Origin: Sphingobacterium allocomposti
Lineage (GTDB): Bacteria; Bacteroidota; Bacteroidia; Sphingobacteriales; Sphingobacteriaceae
Direction of reading: 5' to 3'
DNA: 64,000 nt
Assembly (NCBI RefSeq): GCF_008124885.1
Contig: NZ_VNHX01000020.1
Location: 1-64,000, forward strand
The position numbers and the translations under genes are program-made. The notes beneath the pieces were generated by a model, which was given only the letters and a program-made list of their open reading frames with translations, did not search any database and was not told where the DNA came from. Below, piece by piece: positions 9,561 to 19,152 of this stretch. Each line of letters starts with the position of its first letter. Position 1 is the first letter of the stretch.

Positions 9561-10097
9561 ATGGACCTTTCGTTGGAAGAAGTCTTCCGCAAGCTATACG
9601 ACCCGTTACTATATTTTGCCACGCAATACGTGCCGACTGTCGAAGTTGCAGAAGAAATTGTATCCGATTCGTTTATTCTGTTCTGGAAAAAGAAAGACGA
9701 TTTTTCACACTATCATCAGATTAGATCGTTCTTATATATCTGCACAAAAAATGCGTGTCTCAACCACATCCGCAAATCTAAAAATACCCGTATTATAGAA
9801 GACCCCGAAAATATAGAGTCGATTCTGCAAGATGATACCGATCTCCTAGCACATATCATCCGAATAGAACTTTTAGAACTGGTCAACAACAAAATAGACG
9901 ATCTTCCTGAAAAACAACGGGAAGTATTTCGATTGGCCTATATCGAAAACCTTACCCACGAAGAGATAAGCTCCCAGCTTCAGATCAGTCTATCGGCCGT
10001 TTACATCCATAAATCCCGTGCACTAAGCTACTTGAAGAAAAACATTAAACTGGACTATTTTCTCCTGCTATATCTTTTTGGACATTCCCCGTTCTAA
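9561..10097 (+). CDS. ECF RNA polymerase sigma factor, FecI type
   Basis: From ATG 9561 the product is 178 residues, the normal size for a FecI-like factor. It opens at the family's usual position (LSLEEVFRKLYDPLLYFA), continues with region 2 (VAEEIVSDSFILFWKKK) and ends with region 4 (LPEKQREVFRLAYIENLTH, then EISSQLQISLSAVYIHKSRA). I chose 9561 because GGAGGAATTA precedes it and the putative -7 box at 9472-9479 excludes the earlier TTG; ATG 9516 remains possible. It is the first gene of the rightward cluster, mirroring 8025-8636, and is only distantly similar to that paralogue by eye. Confidence 0.9.
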   Translation: MDLSLEEVFRKLYDPLLYFATQYVPTVEVAEEIVSDSFILFWKKKDDFSHYHQIRSFLYICTKNACLNHIRKSKNTRIIEDPENIESILQDDTDLLAHIIRIELLELVNNKIDDLPEKQREVFRLAYIENLTHEEISSQLQISLSAVYIHKSRALSYLKKNIKLDYFLLLYLFGHSPF

Positions 10098-10196
10098 AAT
10101 ACACCGATATATTAAATAAATATTAACCACATTTAATAAAAGCTTAACGAAAGGTTTCGTCGTCTAGGGTGTTTTATCGGTAAATCATAGCGATAC

Positions 10197-11366
10197 ATGA
10201 ACGACTTCGAAAAGTTAGTTAGCACAATATTCAGTTCTCTTTTTGCAAAGAAGGATAAACCTGCGGATCAGTCATCCCTAGAAGATGAGCTGGGCAAGTT
10301 GCCCCCCGAAACGCGAACCATAATTGAGCAACTGGAAGCAAAAGACATCCTCCAAGAATCCGCCGCTTACAGTCGTTTCAAAAAAGCCAACGACGCTCGA
10401 CGGGCTACTGTGCTCCGTCACATCCGTGAACAGACCGGGGAGGGTAAACGTAGTAATACAATCGCTTTCCACCGTTACCTCACAGCGGCGTGTACAATAA
10501 TCAGTTTGGGAGTCTGTAGTATCCTATTTATGCCCAAATTAAACGATAGCCACAATTCAGAAAACCAAACAGCAACGCATACTATCGAGCCTGGAGGCTC
10601 TAAGGCCACGTTAACCCTCGGCGATGGTCAGGTGATCCAGCTAGATTCTATTCCCGGCGGTATCGTCATAGACCAGGGGCTACACTATGCCGATGGACGG
10701 CCGGTGCAACTTGGTGCTGTACAGCCCGAAAATATGATGGCTACGTTGCAAACACCACGTGGTGGCGAATATATTTTGACCCTATCCGATGGTAGCCGGA
10801 TACACATGAATGCCGACAGTAAATTAACATATCCGATATCGTTCCATGGAAATACAAGAGAAGTTACCTTACATGGAGAAGCTTATTTTGAGATAGCATC
10901 CAATAAAGAAAAACCATTCCATGTGCACACCAAACATAACGAGATTGTGGTGCTTGGAACCCATTTTAATATCCGTTCGTATCAAGAAGAAACGTTAAGC
11001 TACGTAACCTTAGTTGAAGGAAGAGTCAGGTTACAAGATGGATTCCATAACCCCGAACTGACGCCTGGTATGCAAGGTATATCAGACGGTACGGCAACAC
11101 GCATTAGATCGGTTAATGTTGAAGATTTCATTAGCTGGAAAAACGGTTTATTCGTTTTTCAAAATGAAAATCTAGAAGCTGTTGCCGCTAAGATAAGCCG
11201 TTGGTACGATATCGACATTGAGATCGCGCCGAGCGCTAGACAAGTACGTATTTGGGGCGGTTTAAGCAAATACGACACGTTCGACAAAGTGTTGGACATA
11301 CTACAACTGATTGATAACGATTTAATAATAAATATCGACGGGAGGAGGGTCCATATTATGAAATAA
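10197..11366 (+). CDS. FecR-family anti-sigma factor
   Basis: A 389-residue single-pass regulator for the sigma factor 99 bp upstream. The N-terminal cytoplasmic part is about 95 residues, the membrane helix lies at about 97-117 (AACTIISLGVCSILFMP), the FecR domain covers about 185-285 (LQTPRGGEYILTLSDGSRIH, then HGEAYFEIASNKEKPFHVHT) and a DUF4974-like domain ends the protein (ENLEAVAAKISRWYDIDIEI). The STN-bearing SusC that should signal to it is the next gene. No separate promoter is evident, so it is probably cotranscribed with the sigma gene. Confidence 0.92.
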   Translation: MNDFEKLVSTIFSSLFAKKDKPADQSSLEDELGKLPPETRTIIEQLEAKDILQESAAYSRFKKANDARRATVLRHIREQTGEGKRSNTIAFHRYLTAACTIISLGVCSILFMPKLNDSHNSENQTATHTIEPGGSKATLTLGDGQVIQLDSIPGGIVIDQGLHYADGRPVQLGAVQPENMMATLQTPRGGEYILTLSDGSRIHMNADSKLTYPISFHGNTREVTLHGEAYFEIASNKEKPFHVHTKHNEIVVLGTHFNIRSYQEETLSYVTLVEGRVRLQDGFHNPELTPGMQGISDGTATRIRSVNVEDFISWKNGLFVFQNENLEAVAAKISRWYDIDIEIAPSARQVRIWGGLSKYDTFDKVLDILQLIDNDLIINIDGRRVHIMK

Positions 11367-11380
11367 TAGACAATAAAAAA

Positions 11381-11404
11381 CCGGAAAAGCGCCAACTTTT
11401 CCGG
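11381..11404 (+). terminator. Intercistronic hairpin between FecR and SusC
   Basis: CCGGAAAAG (11381-11389) and CTTTTCCGG (11396-11404) form a perfect 9-bp stem with a 6-nt loop, 14 bp after the FecR stop. No U-tract follows on the plus strand, so it is either a weak attenuator or an RNA-stabilising hairpin that lowers regulator relative to transporter expression. The first cluster has hairpins at the equivalent place. Confidence 0.45.
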
Positions 11405-11461
11405 CAGTATGCCAGTAACCACAAAGAGATTGGAATTATAATTACATAGCTATCAAAATTA

Positions 11462-14400
11462 ATGAAAAAAAAGAAATTCGTGCCACAGATGGCCTATAAA
11501 AGCCATCTGAAAACATTTTTAATCATGAAAATGATTTTAACCTTCTTAATCGTCTGTGTACTGCAGGTACACGGCGAGATATTAGCGCAAACCATTACCT
11601 TGAAACAGCGCAAAGTTAACATCGAGCAATTGTTCCGCGAAATCAAACGACAGACCGATTACAATGTTATATGCAGTACCGATATTATGGAGACCACCGG
11701 ACCGATTATTGTCGTAGCCGATAACAAGAAACTATCCGACTTTCTCAAAGACGTATTGTATCCTCAACGGCTGACGTACACAATTAAAGACAAAAATATT
11801 ATCGTGGCGCGTGCGTCAGTTCGATCATTACCCGCTAACCAAACGTCCATTTCAGTCCAGCAACAGCAATATACAGGCCTTGTTGTCAACGAAGAAAACG
11901 ACCCCATTCCTGGCGTAAATATTAACATAAGAGGTAAAAATGAGACAGCCTTATCGGATGAAAATGGACGCTTCCGTGTCGCCGCAGCGCCCGGCGACAC
12001 CTTGGAGTTTAGTCATATCAGTTATCAGAAACGACAGTATACTTTACGTGGGGAACATCAGCTTGCTATCGAAATGCGCCAAAAGCAATCAGCTGTGGAA
12101 GAGGTCGTCGTTGTAGCCTATGGCACGCAACGCCGCAATAACCTAACCGGAGCCATATCAACGGTGGGAAGCGAGCAGCTGGAAAGAAGACCGACGGTAT
12201 CCGCGTCTACTGCTTTGCAGGGACTCGCTCCCGGCGTGACCGTGACCGCACAAACCGGGGCTCCCGGTGGTGATGGCGCCAATATCAATATACGCGGTAT
12301 CAATTCCTTCGGCGGATCAGACAATGCCCCTCTCGTCATCATTGATGGTGTAGCGGGCTCGATAGATAATGTAGACGTCAATCACATCGAATCTATCTCC
12401 GTATTGAAAGATGCAGCCTCAGCAGCCATTTATGGTTCACGGGCAGCCAACGGTGTTATCCTCATCACGACCAAACGTGCCAAAGAGCGTCTGGCCATCG
12501 ATTATCGAAATTACGCCGGATGGCAGGAACCTACGGACATTCCAACAGTGACCGACGGGTTAACCTATATGGAAGTATTCAATCAGGCCAATATCAATGA
12601 CGGTGGTGGTGCCATTTACAGCGAAGAAGATATAGAACAATTCAGGGCTGCATTCGCGAAAGATCCAGCCAATTACGATTGGCAAAAAGCAATCCTCCAA
12701 GGAAGTGGCTTTACCCACAACCATTATGTTTCCCTGATGGCAAATACCGGCATCATAAAGGTGTCCCCTTCGATCAGTTACGTCAAACAAGAAGGGATCA
12801 TAAAAAACACGGACTTTGAACGGTATACCTTACGTAACAACATGGATATTACCCCTAACGAAAATTGGAATATACGGTTAGACTTATCCATGACCAACAA
12901 GGATCGTTTACAAATAGCAGAAGAAGATGTAGTCTGGAATTATCTGGGCCGGATGCCTACCAACATCCCCATAAGACACAATGGCTTATGGTCTGAAGCT
13001 TGGGTTAATCGCCATCCCGTCGCCTTTATCGAGGAAGGAGGTAACCGGAAAGTTCATAACCTCGAACTTCTAGGTAACCTGAACCTGACCTATAAACCTA
13101 CCGACTGGTTATCACTTTCAGGTATGGTGGCGCCCCGATACCTTACCCGCAATACGCATACTTTCACACGGAGTGTGATGACCTATAACGAAGATGGTTC
13201 GGAGGCCGGAGCAGCGAATACTTTTACCGATCTTACCGAGACAGGTTACCGCTATTTTTACGGCACTTATCAATTTACGGCAAATGCTCAGAAAAAATGG
13301 AACGAGCACAATCTGAGACTACTTTTGGGTGCCTCGCGGGAAACGTATGACGAGAAATACCTGATGGGCTACCGTCGTAATTTTACCTACGACACTTACG
13401 AGGTACTCCGTGCCGGTGCCGACGACGAAACAAAAAACAACGATGGCTCTCACGCACAATGGCTGCTGGTTTCTACATTTGGCCGTCTGAACTATGACTT
13501 CAAGGATCGCTATCTTCTTGAAGCCAATTTCAGATACGACGGCACCTCACGGTTCATGGCTAATAATCGGTGGGCCGTTTTTCCTTCCTTTTCAGCGGGA
13601 TGGCGTATCTCAGAGGAAAACTTTATGCAACCCGCAAAACCTTATATCAACGAACTGAAACTACGCGGATCCTGGGGTAAACTGGGCAACCAAAATATTG
13701 GAAGTTCTTATTATCCGTTTATCGAAACGCTTAACCTGGGTAGTACCGCCATGGGCGGAAACATCCATCAGATGGTTACACTGTCCACGATGGCTAACCC
13801 TAATTTACGTTGGGAAACGACGACGATGAGCGGCTTCGGGCTAGACGCACTATTCTTCAATAAATTAAACTTCACTTTCGACTGGTATGATAAAATGACG
13901 GAAGGTATTCTTTTAAAACTGAATACCTCGCAGCTCACCGGCTTGGGCGCCCCGTTCCAGAATGCAGCTAAAGTTTCGAACAAGGGCTGGGAGGTTTCAG
14001 CACGATATAACGATTCCTGGAAAGATTTTACCTTCGGCATAGGCTTCAACCTATCGGATGTGCGCAATAAAATCGTAGATATGCGTGGACAGACATCCGG
14101 AACACTGTTGCGGCAGCAGGAGGGCTATGCTATTAACTCCATTTTTGGCTATCAAGCCGACGGACTTTACCAGTCACAAGAAGAGATAGATAACGGACCT
14201 ACCCAGATCGGAGAGCTTAAAGCCGGCGACATCCGCTACCGCGACATCGCGGGCGCTTTCGACGATACCGGAAACCCAATACCGGACGGTCGTATTACCG
14301 ACGATGACAGGGTCATTATCGGTAGCACTATACCTCGCTATACCTATGGGGCCAATCTCGATTTCGGATGGAAAGGTATCCGTTTCAGCGCATTTCTACA

Positions 14401-14833
14401 AGGTGTTGGTAAAGCCGACGGCTATCTCAATTCCCACTACGTTATCCCGGCGGTGAATTCCAGTGCGGTAAAAGAATGGCAGCTCGATTATTGGACTGAA
14501 GAGAATCGCGATGCCTCCCTACCAAGGTTGTCCATCACCTCAAGCAATAATACCCAAAATTCCACTTTCTGGATGCGCAGCAGCGCCTATCTTCGCTTGA
14601 AGAACGTACATCTCGGGTACGAGTTGCCCAAACAACTCTTTGCCAATAGCAAACTGGGAGGTGTCTATCTATACGCCAACGGACAAAATCTCTTTACCAG
14701 CACCAACTTCTATGAGGGGTACGATCCTGAAATCAACTACGACGCTGGGCAGGCGGCCGGCGTTTCTCTGGGCGGGGGAGCTTATTACCCACAAGTTAAG
14801 GTATATACATTTGGTGTGGATATTAAATTCTAA
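11462..14833 (+). CDS. SusC/RagA TonB-dependent transporter with STN signalling domain
   Basis: A 1123-residue outer-membrane transporter. The basic N-terminus is long, with the hydrophobic signal at about residues 22-42 (MKMILTFLIVCVLQVHGEIL). The order is STN (about 45-118, ITLKQRKVNIEQLFREIKRQ), carboxypeptidase-regulatory-like domain (about 137-212, VVNEENDPIPGVNINIRG), plug (EVVVVAYGTQRRNNLTGAI; VIIDGVAGSIDNVDVNHIES; YGSRAANGVILITTKRAK), then the barrel ending in YTFGVDIKF. An internal ATG at 11525 could also serve as start and gives a more typical signal peptide. It is paired with the SusD gene 5 bp downstream. Confidence 0.94.
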   Translation: MKKKKFVPQMAYKSHLKTFLIMKMILTFLIVCVLQVHGEILAQTITLKQRKVNIEQLFREIKRQTDYNVICSTDIMETTGPIIVVADNKKLSDFLKDVLYPQRLTYTIKDKNIIVARASVRSLPANQTSISVQQQQYTGLVVNEENDPIPGVNINIRGKNETALSDENGRFRVAAAPGDTLEFSHISYQKRQYTLRGEHQLAIEMRQKQSAVEEVVVVAYGTQRRNNLTGAISTVGSEQLERRPTVSASTALQGLAPGVTVTAQTGAPGGDGANINIRGINSFGGSDNAPLVIIDGVAGSIDNVDVNHIESISVLKDAASAAIYGSRAANGVILITTKRAKERLAIDYRNYAGWQEPTDIPTVTDGLTYMEVFNQANINDGGGAIYSEEDIEQFRAAFAKDPANYDWQKAILQGSGFTHNHYVSLMANTGIIKVSPSISYVKQEGIIKNTDFERYTLRNNMDITPNENWNIRLDLSMTNKDRLQIAEEDVVWNYLGRMPTNIPIRHNGLWSEAWVNRHPVAFIEEGGNRKVHNLELLGNLNLTYKPTDWLSLSGMVAPRYLTRNTHTFTRSVMTYNEDGSEAGAANTFTDLTETGYRYFYGTYQFTANAQKKWNEHNLRLLLGASRETYDEKYLMGYRRNFTYDTYEVLRAGADDETKNNDGSHAQWLLVSTFGRLNYDFKDRYLLEANFRYDGTSRFMANNRWAVFPSFSAGWRISEENFMQPAKPYINELKLRGSWGKLGNQNIGSSYYPFIETLNLGSTAMGGNIHQMVTLSTMANPNLRWETTTMSGFGLDALFFNKLNFTFDWYDKMTEGILLKLNTSQLTGLGAPFQNAAKVSNKGWEVSARYNDSWKDFTFGIGFNLSDVRNKIVDMRGQTSGTLLRQQEGYAINSIFGYQADGLYQSQEEIDNGPTQIGELKAGDIRYRDIAGAFDDTGNPIPDGRITDDDRVIIGSTIPRYTYGANLDFGWKGIRFSAFLQGVGKADGYLNSHYVIPAVNSSAVKEWQLDYWTEENRDASLPRLSITSSNNTQNSTFWMRSSAYLRLKNVHLGYELPKQLFANSKLGGVYLYANGQNLFTSTNFYEGYDPEINYDAGQAAGVSLGGGAYYPQVKVYTFGVDIKF

Positions 14834-14838
14834 AAACA

Positions 14839-16596
14839 ATGATCAAAATAATAAAACATTTCACGATAAGCAGTCTTTTATACAGCCTTTTATTCTCTTC
14901 ATGTGATCTAGATAGATTACCAATGGAGGGACCTTCTACCGGCAGCTTTCCGGCAAACGAACAAGAAGCCATTTTAGGTTTGAACGGAGCCTATCAATCC
15001 ATTTCCACCTTGGATGCTGCCAGCACGCCGATATGGCACGTTATGGACAACATCACCGATGTCGGTTACGCACGCCCCGGAACCAACTACACCTCTCCGA
15101 TTACCAGTTCGCTAACGACGGACAATGCGCTAGCCACCAAGCCCTGGCAGTACCACTACCGCACCATCGCCCGCGTACACCTTGTGCTGGACAACCTATC
15201 CAACCTCGAAGGATCCATGGACCACGACAGTTACTTACAGCTAGCAGCCGAATTACGCTTTGTGCGCGCATACTGCTACTCCCAGCTCATTGAACTGTAT
15301 GGTAACGTTCCCCTTCTCCGGCATGCGGTAGGACTGGATAATGCTGACGTTCCGCGTACACCGAAGGCTGAAATACAGCAGTTTATTCTTGACGAGATGA
15401 GTGAAATCGCCGAGCATCTGCCGATCAGCCAATCGGCATACGGCCACGTTCGGGCCAGCCGTGTCGCCGCCTATATGCTCAAAGCGCGTGTGGCATTATA
15501 TGCAAAACGCTATGCAGAAGCTGCTGAAGCCGCAAAAAAAGGGCTGGAATATGCCGAAGGTGTCCATGACCTAACATCATTCAACGCAACGATCGATGTC
15601 GCTGGAAAAAATCATCAAGCGGGAGAGCCGGACGTAAGTAATATCTTCGGACACGAAGGATACGCAAACAGTTCCGAGTGGATATGGGTGGCCGAATATA
15701 GTATTGCGGCGGGTAATACACACAATCGCCAGTACTATGGCGCCTCGCGCCTAGGGAAGGGTGTTTGCTACTGGGGACCAACCCAAAATTTCATCGATTC
15801 TTTTCAGGCTCTTGACGGTCTTCCAATCGACGAATCGCCCTTATATGATCCCGAGCAGCCGTTCAAGAATAGAGACCCGCGTCTCGATCTCTATTGCGTA
15901 CGACCGGCATCAAGGTTTATGGGCTATCAGTTCCAACCGCAAACGGAGCATCGCACTGTTCTTAATTATTGGCCGGTAAATAATGGAAGCTCATCAGAGC
16001 CAAGTTCAGTAACAAATACAGATGCCACCAATGCCTATCGTTCCTTCAGCGGTTACCTGTGGCGCAAACACCTCGATATAAATGACTTCAACAGCACCTC
16101 CGTAAGCGGTCAATCCGAATTGAACGCAGGCATCTTTCGGCTGGCAGAATTGTTATTGATTTATGCCGAGGCAAAAATCGAATCCAATGAGCTTGATGCC
16201 TCTGTTTACAACGCTATAAACAGGATCCGCCGCCGTGCACATATGCCACTACTTACCGAAGGGCTTAACCAGCAGCAACTGCGTTCTGCACTTCGCTACG
16301 AGCGTAAGGTCGAGCTAGCGAACGATGGTCTACGATGGTATGATCTACGTCGATGGGGAATCGCGAAGGACGTTATGAACGGTTATCTATACCTAAACCG
16401 AGAAGGCAACGGCTGGTCGGCCAGTACCTTACAATACATCGACGAGAACCATAATCCGGTGTATAATCACACCGAAGCCACCAAGTACTTCACCACCCAG
16501 ACGGTTATCTATAAAGAAAATAAAGATGAGTATTGGCCAATTCCTGCGACCGAAATGGACGCCAATAAGCAATTAATACAAAATCCAGGTTACTGA
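14839..16596 (+). CDS. SusD/RagB-family nutrient-binding outer-membrane lipoprotein
   Basis: The 585-residue product has a lipoprotein signal with lipobox LFSSC (Cys22). The N-terminal SusD region includes LNGAYQSISTL and LRFVRAYCYSQLIELYGNVP; the C-terminal RagB/SusD part includes LAELLLIYAEAKIESNELD, AINRIRRRAHMP and the ELANDGLRWYDLRRWG signature, ending LIQNPGY. It follows SusC by 5 bp and ends 1 bp before the phosphoesterase gene, so the three are one operon. It binds the (unknown) ligand for the SusC channel. Confidence 0.93.
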   Translation: MIKIIKHFTISSLLYSLLFSSCDLDRLPMEGPSTGSFPANEQEAILGLNGAYQSISTLDAASTPIWHVMDNITDVGYARPGTNYTSPITSSLTTDNALATKPWQYHYRTIARVHLVLDNLSNLEGSMDHDSYLQLAAELRFVRAYCYSQLIELYGNVPLLRHAVGLDNADVPRTPKAEIQQFILDEMSEIAEHLPISQSAYGHVRASRVAAYMLKARVALYAKRYAEAAEAAKKGLEYAEGVHDLTSFNATIDVAGKNHQAGEPDVSNIFGHEGYANSSEWIWVAEYSIAAGNTHNRQYYGASRLGKGVCYWGPTQNFIDSFQALDGLPIDESPLYDPEQPFKNRDPRLDLYCVRPASRFMGYQFQPQTEHRTVLNYWPVNNGSSSEPSSVTNTDATNAYRSFSGYLWRKHLDINDFNSTSVSGQSELNAGIFRLAELLLIYAEAKIESNELDASVYNAINRIRRRAHMPLLTEGLNQQQLRSALRYERKVELANDGLRWYDLRRWGIAKDVMNGYLYLNREGNGWSASTLQYIDENHNPVYNHTEATKYFTTQTVIYKENKDEYWPIPATEMDANKQLIQNPGY

Positions 16597-16597
16597 T

Positions 16598-17692
16598 ATG
16601 AGAAAAACAACATTCCTTATGATTGCCCTGCTCTACGTCACGCAAGCGGCGGTAGCGCAGCGGCCCACCCTAGAAAATCCAAAATCGTGGTCCATGGTTG
16701 TGCTTCCCGATATACAAAACTACTCAAAATGGGAGCGTAATCAACCTATACTCGATTTAATGACCGCGTGGATTGCCGAAAATATTGACAGCTTGAATAT
16801 ACAGATGGTACTTTGCGTGGGCGACCTCGTCGAACAAAATGATCTTATTAACCAAGGCCATGACGGCAACCAAACTGGCAGACAACAATGGGAAACGGTA
16901 TCCCGTTCGTTCGCGCGGCTGGACAACAAAGTGCCGTACCTACTGGCCACCGGCAACCATGATTATAATGTTGATAAACGGGGTATCAGGCATAGTCGGT
17001 ATAACGAATACATCACTATCGAAAAAAACTGGCTTAATCGAAAAGCTATCGTGCAAAACGCAACGAACGAACATGGTGAACCCACCTTGGAGAACAGTGC
17101 GTTCGAGATAAAACAGCTTCATGGCCAGGATTATCTGTTTCTAAACATGGAATTCGCACCACGCGACACGATCGTAACCTGGGCATACCGTGTAGCCAAC
17201 CTTGCGCAATACAAAAACCACCGCGTTATCCTGTTGACCCACGCGTATCTCAACAATAAGGATCAGCGAACGAACAAGCATCCAAAATGGTTTACTTACG
17301 AGCCTTATGCTATTGATCGGGTTGTCCAAAAATCGCCAATGATCCCACTTCCAAATGCTAATCACGGCGAACAAATATGGGAAAAACTGGTTTATCCTTC
17401 CGGTAACATCGAGATGGTCATCTCCGGACATATTTCTGGCGAAGGCTATCGCATGGACCGCAATAAACAAGGCAAAGCAGTACATCAGATGCTATTTGAT
17501 ACACAGTCTGAAGGCGGCGGGCACCGCAACGGCAATGGTGGAGACGGTTGGATCCGTATTTTAGAATTCTTCCCCGACAACAAGACGGTTAAAGTTAAAA
17601 CGTTTTCGCCCCTATTCGGTGCATCCCCAAAAACACAGCAACTGGCGTGGAAAAAAGACGAAAGGAATGAATTCGTGCTATCGTTTGATTAG
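16598..17692 (+). CDS. Secreted calcineurin-like metallophosphoesterase
   Basis: This 364-residue periplasmic or surface enzyme should cleave phosphomono- or diesters. A Sec signal peptide ends at AVA-Q (residue 20). The catalytic domain starts at once: LPDIQNYS (Gln where many family members have His), CVGDLVEQND, ATGNHDYN, LLTHAYLN and ISGHISGEG. It lacks the fibronectin-like N-terminal domain of the phosphoesterase at 219-1448, so the two clusters use different enzyme subfamilies in the same position. The start is 1 bp after the SusD stop, implying translational coupling. Confidence 0.87.
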   Translation: MRKTTFLMIALLYVTQAAVAQRPTLENPKSWSMVVLPDIQNYSKWERNQPILDLMTAWIAENIDSLNIQMVLCVGDLVEQNDLINQGHDGNQTGRQQWETVSRSFARLDNKVPYLLATGNHDYNVDKRGIRHSRYNEYITIEKNWLNRKAIVQNATNEHGEPTLENSAFEIKQLHGQDYLFLNMEFAPRDTIVTWAYRVANLAQYKNHRVILLTHAYLNNKDQRTNKHPKWFTYEPYAIDRVVQKSPMIPLPNANHGEQIWEKLVYPSGNIEMVISGHISGEGYRMDRNKQGKAVHQMLFDTQSEGGGHRNGNGGDGWIRILEFFPDNKTVKVKTFSPLFGASPKTQQLAWKKDERNEFVLSFD

Positions 17693-17710
17693 TTTCGTTT
17701 CACCTCAAAC

Positions 17711-17744
17711 AAAGAAAAGCAGGCTTTGCGGCCTGCTTTTCTTT
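17711..17744 (+). terminator. Strong rho-independent terminator of the second cluster
   Basis: AAAGAAAAGCAGGC (17711-17724) and its exact complement (17731-17744) form a 14-bp stem with a 6-nt loop; the descending arm carries CTTTTCTTT. It lies 18 bp after the stop of the phosphoesterase gene. Confidence 0.9.
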
Positions 17745-17860
17745 GATATGTTGCTTCCCTATTCAGCGGGCAGGTTTATTACCTTAGGCATCATATTAAC
17801 CAAATAACCTATACAACCTTACCGAGAGTCTAAGCCCAACAATCATTGCGACTAGCATTA

Positions 17861-18177
17861 GGGCTTATAGCCATTTGCCATTAGCCATTTGCTATCTGCC
17901 ATCTGCCATCCGCCTCTTCCTTCACGACTTTACAAATCAACGACTTTACGGCTTATAGCCATCTGCCATCCGCCATTAGCCCCTCACTTTACGACTTCAC
18001 AAATCCACGACTTTACGGCTATTATTAGGAGTTAGAGTAGTTAGATGGGTTAGAATGGTTAGATGACGCTCGTTGCTATCAAAAACCACTTCACGATTTA
18101 TAGCCATCCGCCACTAGCCATCTGCTATCTGCCATTCGCCGTCTGCCATTAGCCATTAGCCATTAACCTCTCCCTTT
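17861..18177. repeat. Word-repeat block, second copy, with 107-bp identical segment
   Basis: The same word families as in 8740-9244 recur here (GCCATCTGCCATCCGCC, CGACTTTACAAATC). Bases 17999-18105 are identical to 8942-9048 in direct orientation. No gene is visible. Confidence 0.8.
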
Positions 18178-18358
18178 ACGACTTTACACCTAAACCCTAT
18201 TCCACGGCAGCCCTGTGCGTGGGGAAAGAACCGGCATCGGTTCGACTGCGTCAGCGGGCCGCCATACTAGCCGTCAAGAACCGTTCCTTGTCTGAACGAA
18301 GTGAGTTTGGAACGGTTTAGGCTAGGATAAGGCACGGTAGCATCAAGAACCTTGGCCG
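18178..18358. repeat. 181-bp dispersed repeat, copy B
   Basis: Direct-orientation copy of 9245-9425 with eight substitutions, including the hairpin AACCGTTCC (18279-18287) and GGAACGGTT (18309-18317). Together with copy A it brackets the second SusCD cluster, and together with the partial copy at 46736 it brackets the metal/sulfur island. Confidence 0.85.
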
Positions 18359-18541
18359 GAGGACCTTGTTTACTTGGGTCCTTCGCTTCGTCCTTGTTCC
18401 TCCTCGCGACGACAGGATTGTTCGCCCTTTCTATGTCCCACTGCGACGAGCGTTAGCGCGAACCGCCGAACGCAACTGCGAACAATCCGGCCATGCCAAA
18501 ATGCGAATCACCACGTAGCGTTGCTCCTCGCGGCGTCTTTG
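18359..18541. other. Gene-free tail of the repeat region
   Basis: This stretch after copy B contains a degenerate CTTCG-TCC-TTGTTCCTCCTCGCG motif near 18384-18408, related to the REP-like motif at 46427, 46549 and 47111. No gene or clear terminator is visible. Confidence 0.4.
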
Positions 18542-19120
18542 CTATCGGTTGCTTTCCACCAGTTCATTAAGAGCTTTGGTTATTTCCGGGTCTCTATAAT
18601 CCCTGCCACCCTCCATACGAACTATCATATCTCCACTTTTGTCGAGTATAACGGTAGTGGGTATTGCACCACCTAGATAGTCCGATGGTATATTGCTGGC
18701 AGGAACATATACTGGCAGATCGTAATTGTTTTCTTGCATAAAGGCGGAAGATTTCTCCATTCTGTCATCTACGTCCACCATCAGGAATACGATGTTGTCA
18801 TTTCCCTTGAACGACTGTTTCAATTCGTTGATGGACGGCATTTCGCGTATACACGGCGGACACCACGTGGCCCAAAAGTTAATAAATACAACCTTGCCTT
18901 TTAGGGAACTTAATGTCACGGTCTTGCCGTCACCGCCTTTAAAGGAAATATCCGAAGTTTCCGCCGGAGCTTCCACTTTTGCAATTTCCTCTGTCGGGGT
19001 ATTCCCATCCGTTGTCCTGTTCCCTTTGTTCTTAAATGGATTTCCACAGGCTGCAAGCGAAATGGCTGTTACGATGAAAATCCCAGAGCGTACCGCTAAT
19101 TTTTTAAATTGCATTTTCAT
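18542..19120 (-). CDS. TlpA-family thiol-disulfide oxidoreductase lipoprotein
   Basis: A 192-residue periplasmic lipoprotein (lipobox LAAC, Cys25) with a thioredoxin-like domain. The active site WCPPC has catalytic Cys87 and Cys90, and the cis-Pro loop is AIPTTVIL. It would reduce or isomerise disulfides with electrons from the DsbD encoded 32 bp upstream. It is a clear paralogue of 21327-21893 in the same operon (shared FINxWATWCPPCIxEMPSIN). It is the last gene of the efflux/redox operon. Confidence 0.9.
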   Translation of the reverse strand: MKMQFKKLAVRSGIFIVTAISLAACGNPFKNKGNRTTDGNTPTEEIAKVEAPAETSDISFKGGDGKTVTLSSLKGKVVFINFWATWCPPCIREMPSINELKQSFKGNDNIVFLMVDVDDRMEKSSAFMQENNYDLPVYVPASNIPSDYLGGAIPTTVILDKSGDMIVRMEGGRDYRDPEITKALNELVESNR

Positions 19121-19152
19121 ATTGAATGATTTTTTACTGTTGTCTTATTCTG

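Noticed and set aside
18374-18676. Plus-strand 100-codon frame overlapping the TlpA gene end
   Set aside because: It runs antisense into a well supported gene and has no recognisable features.
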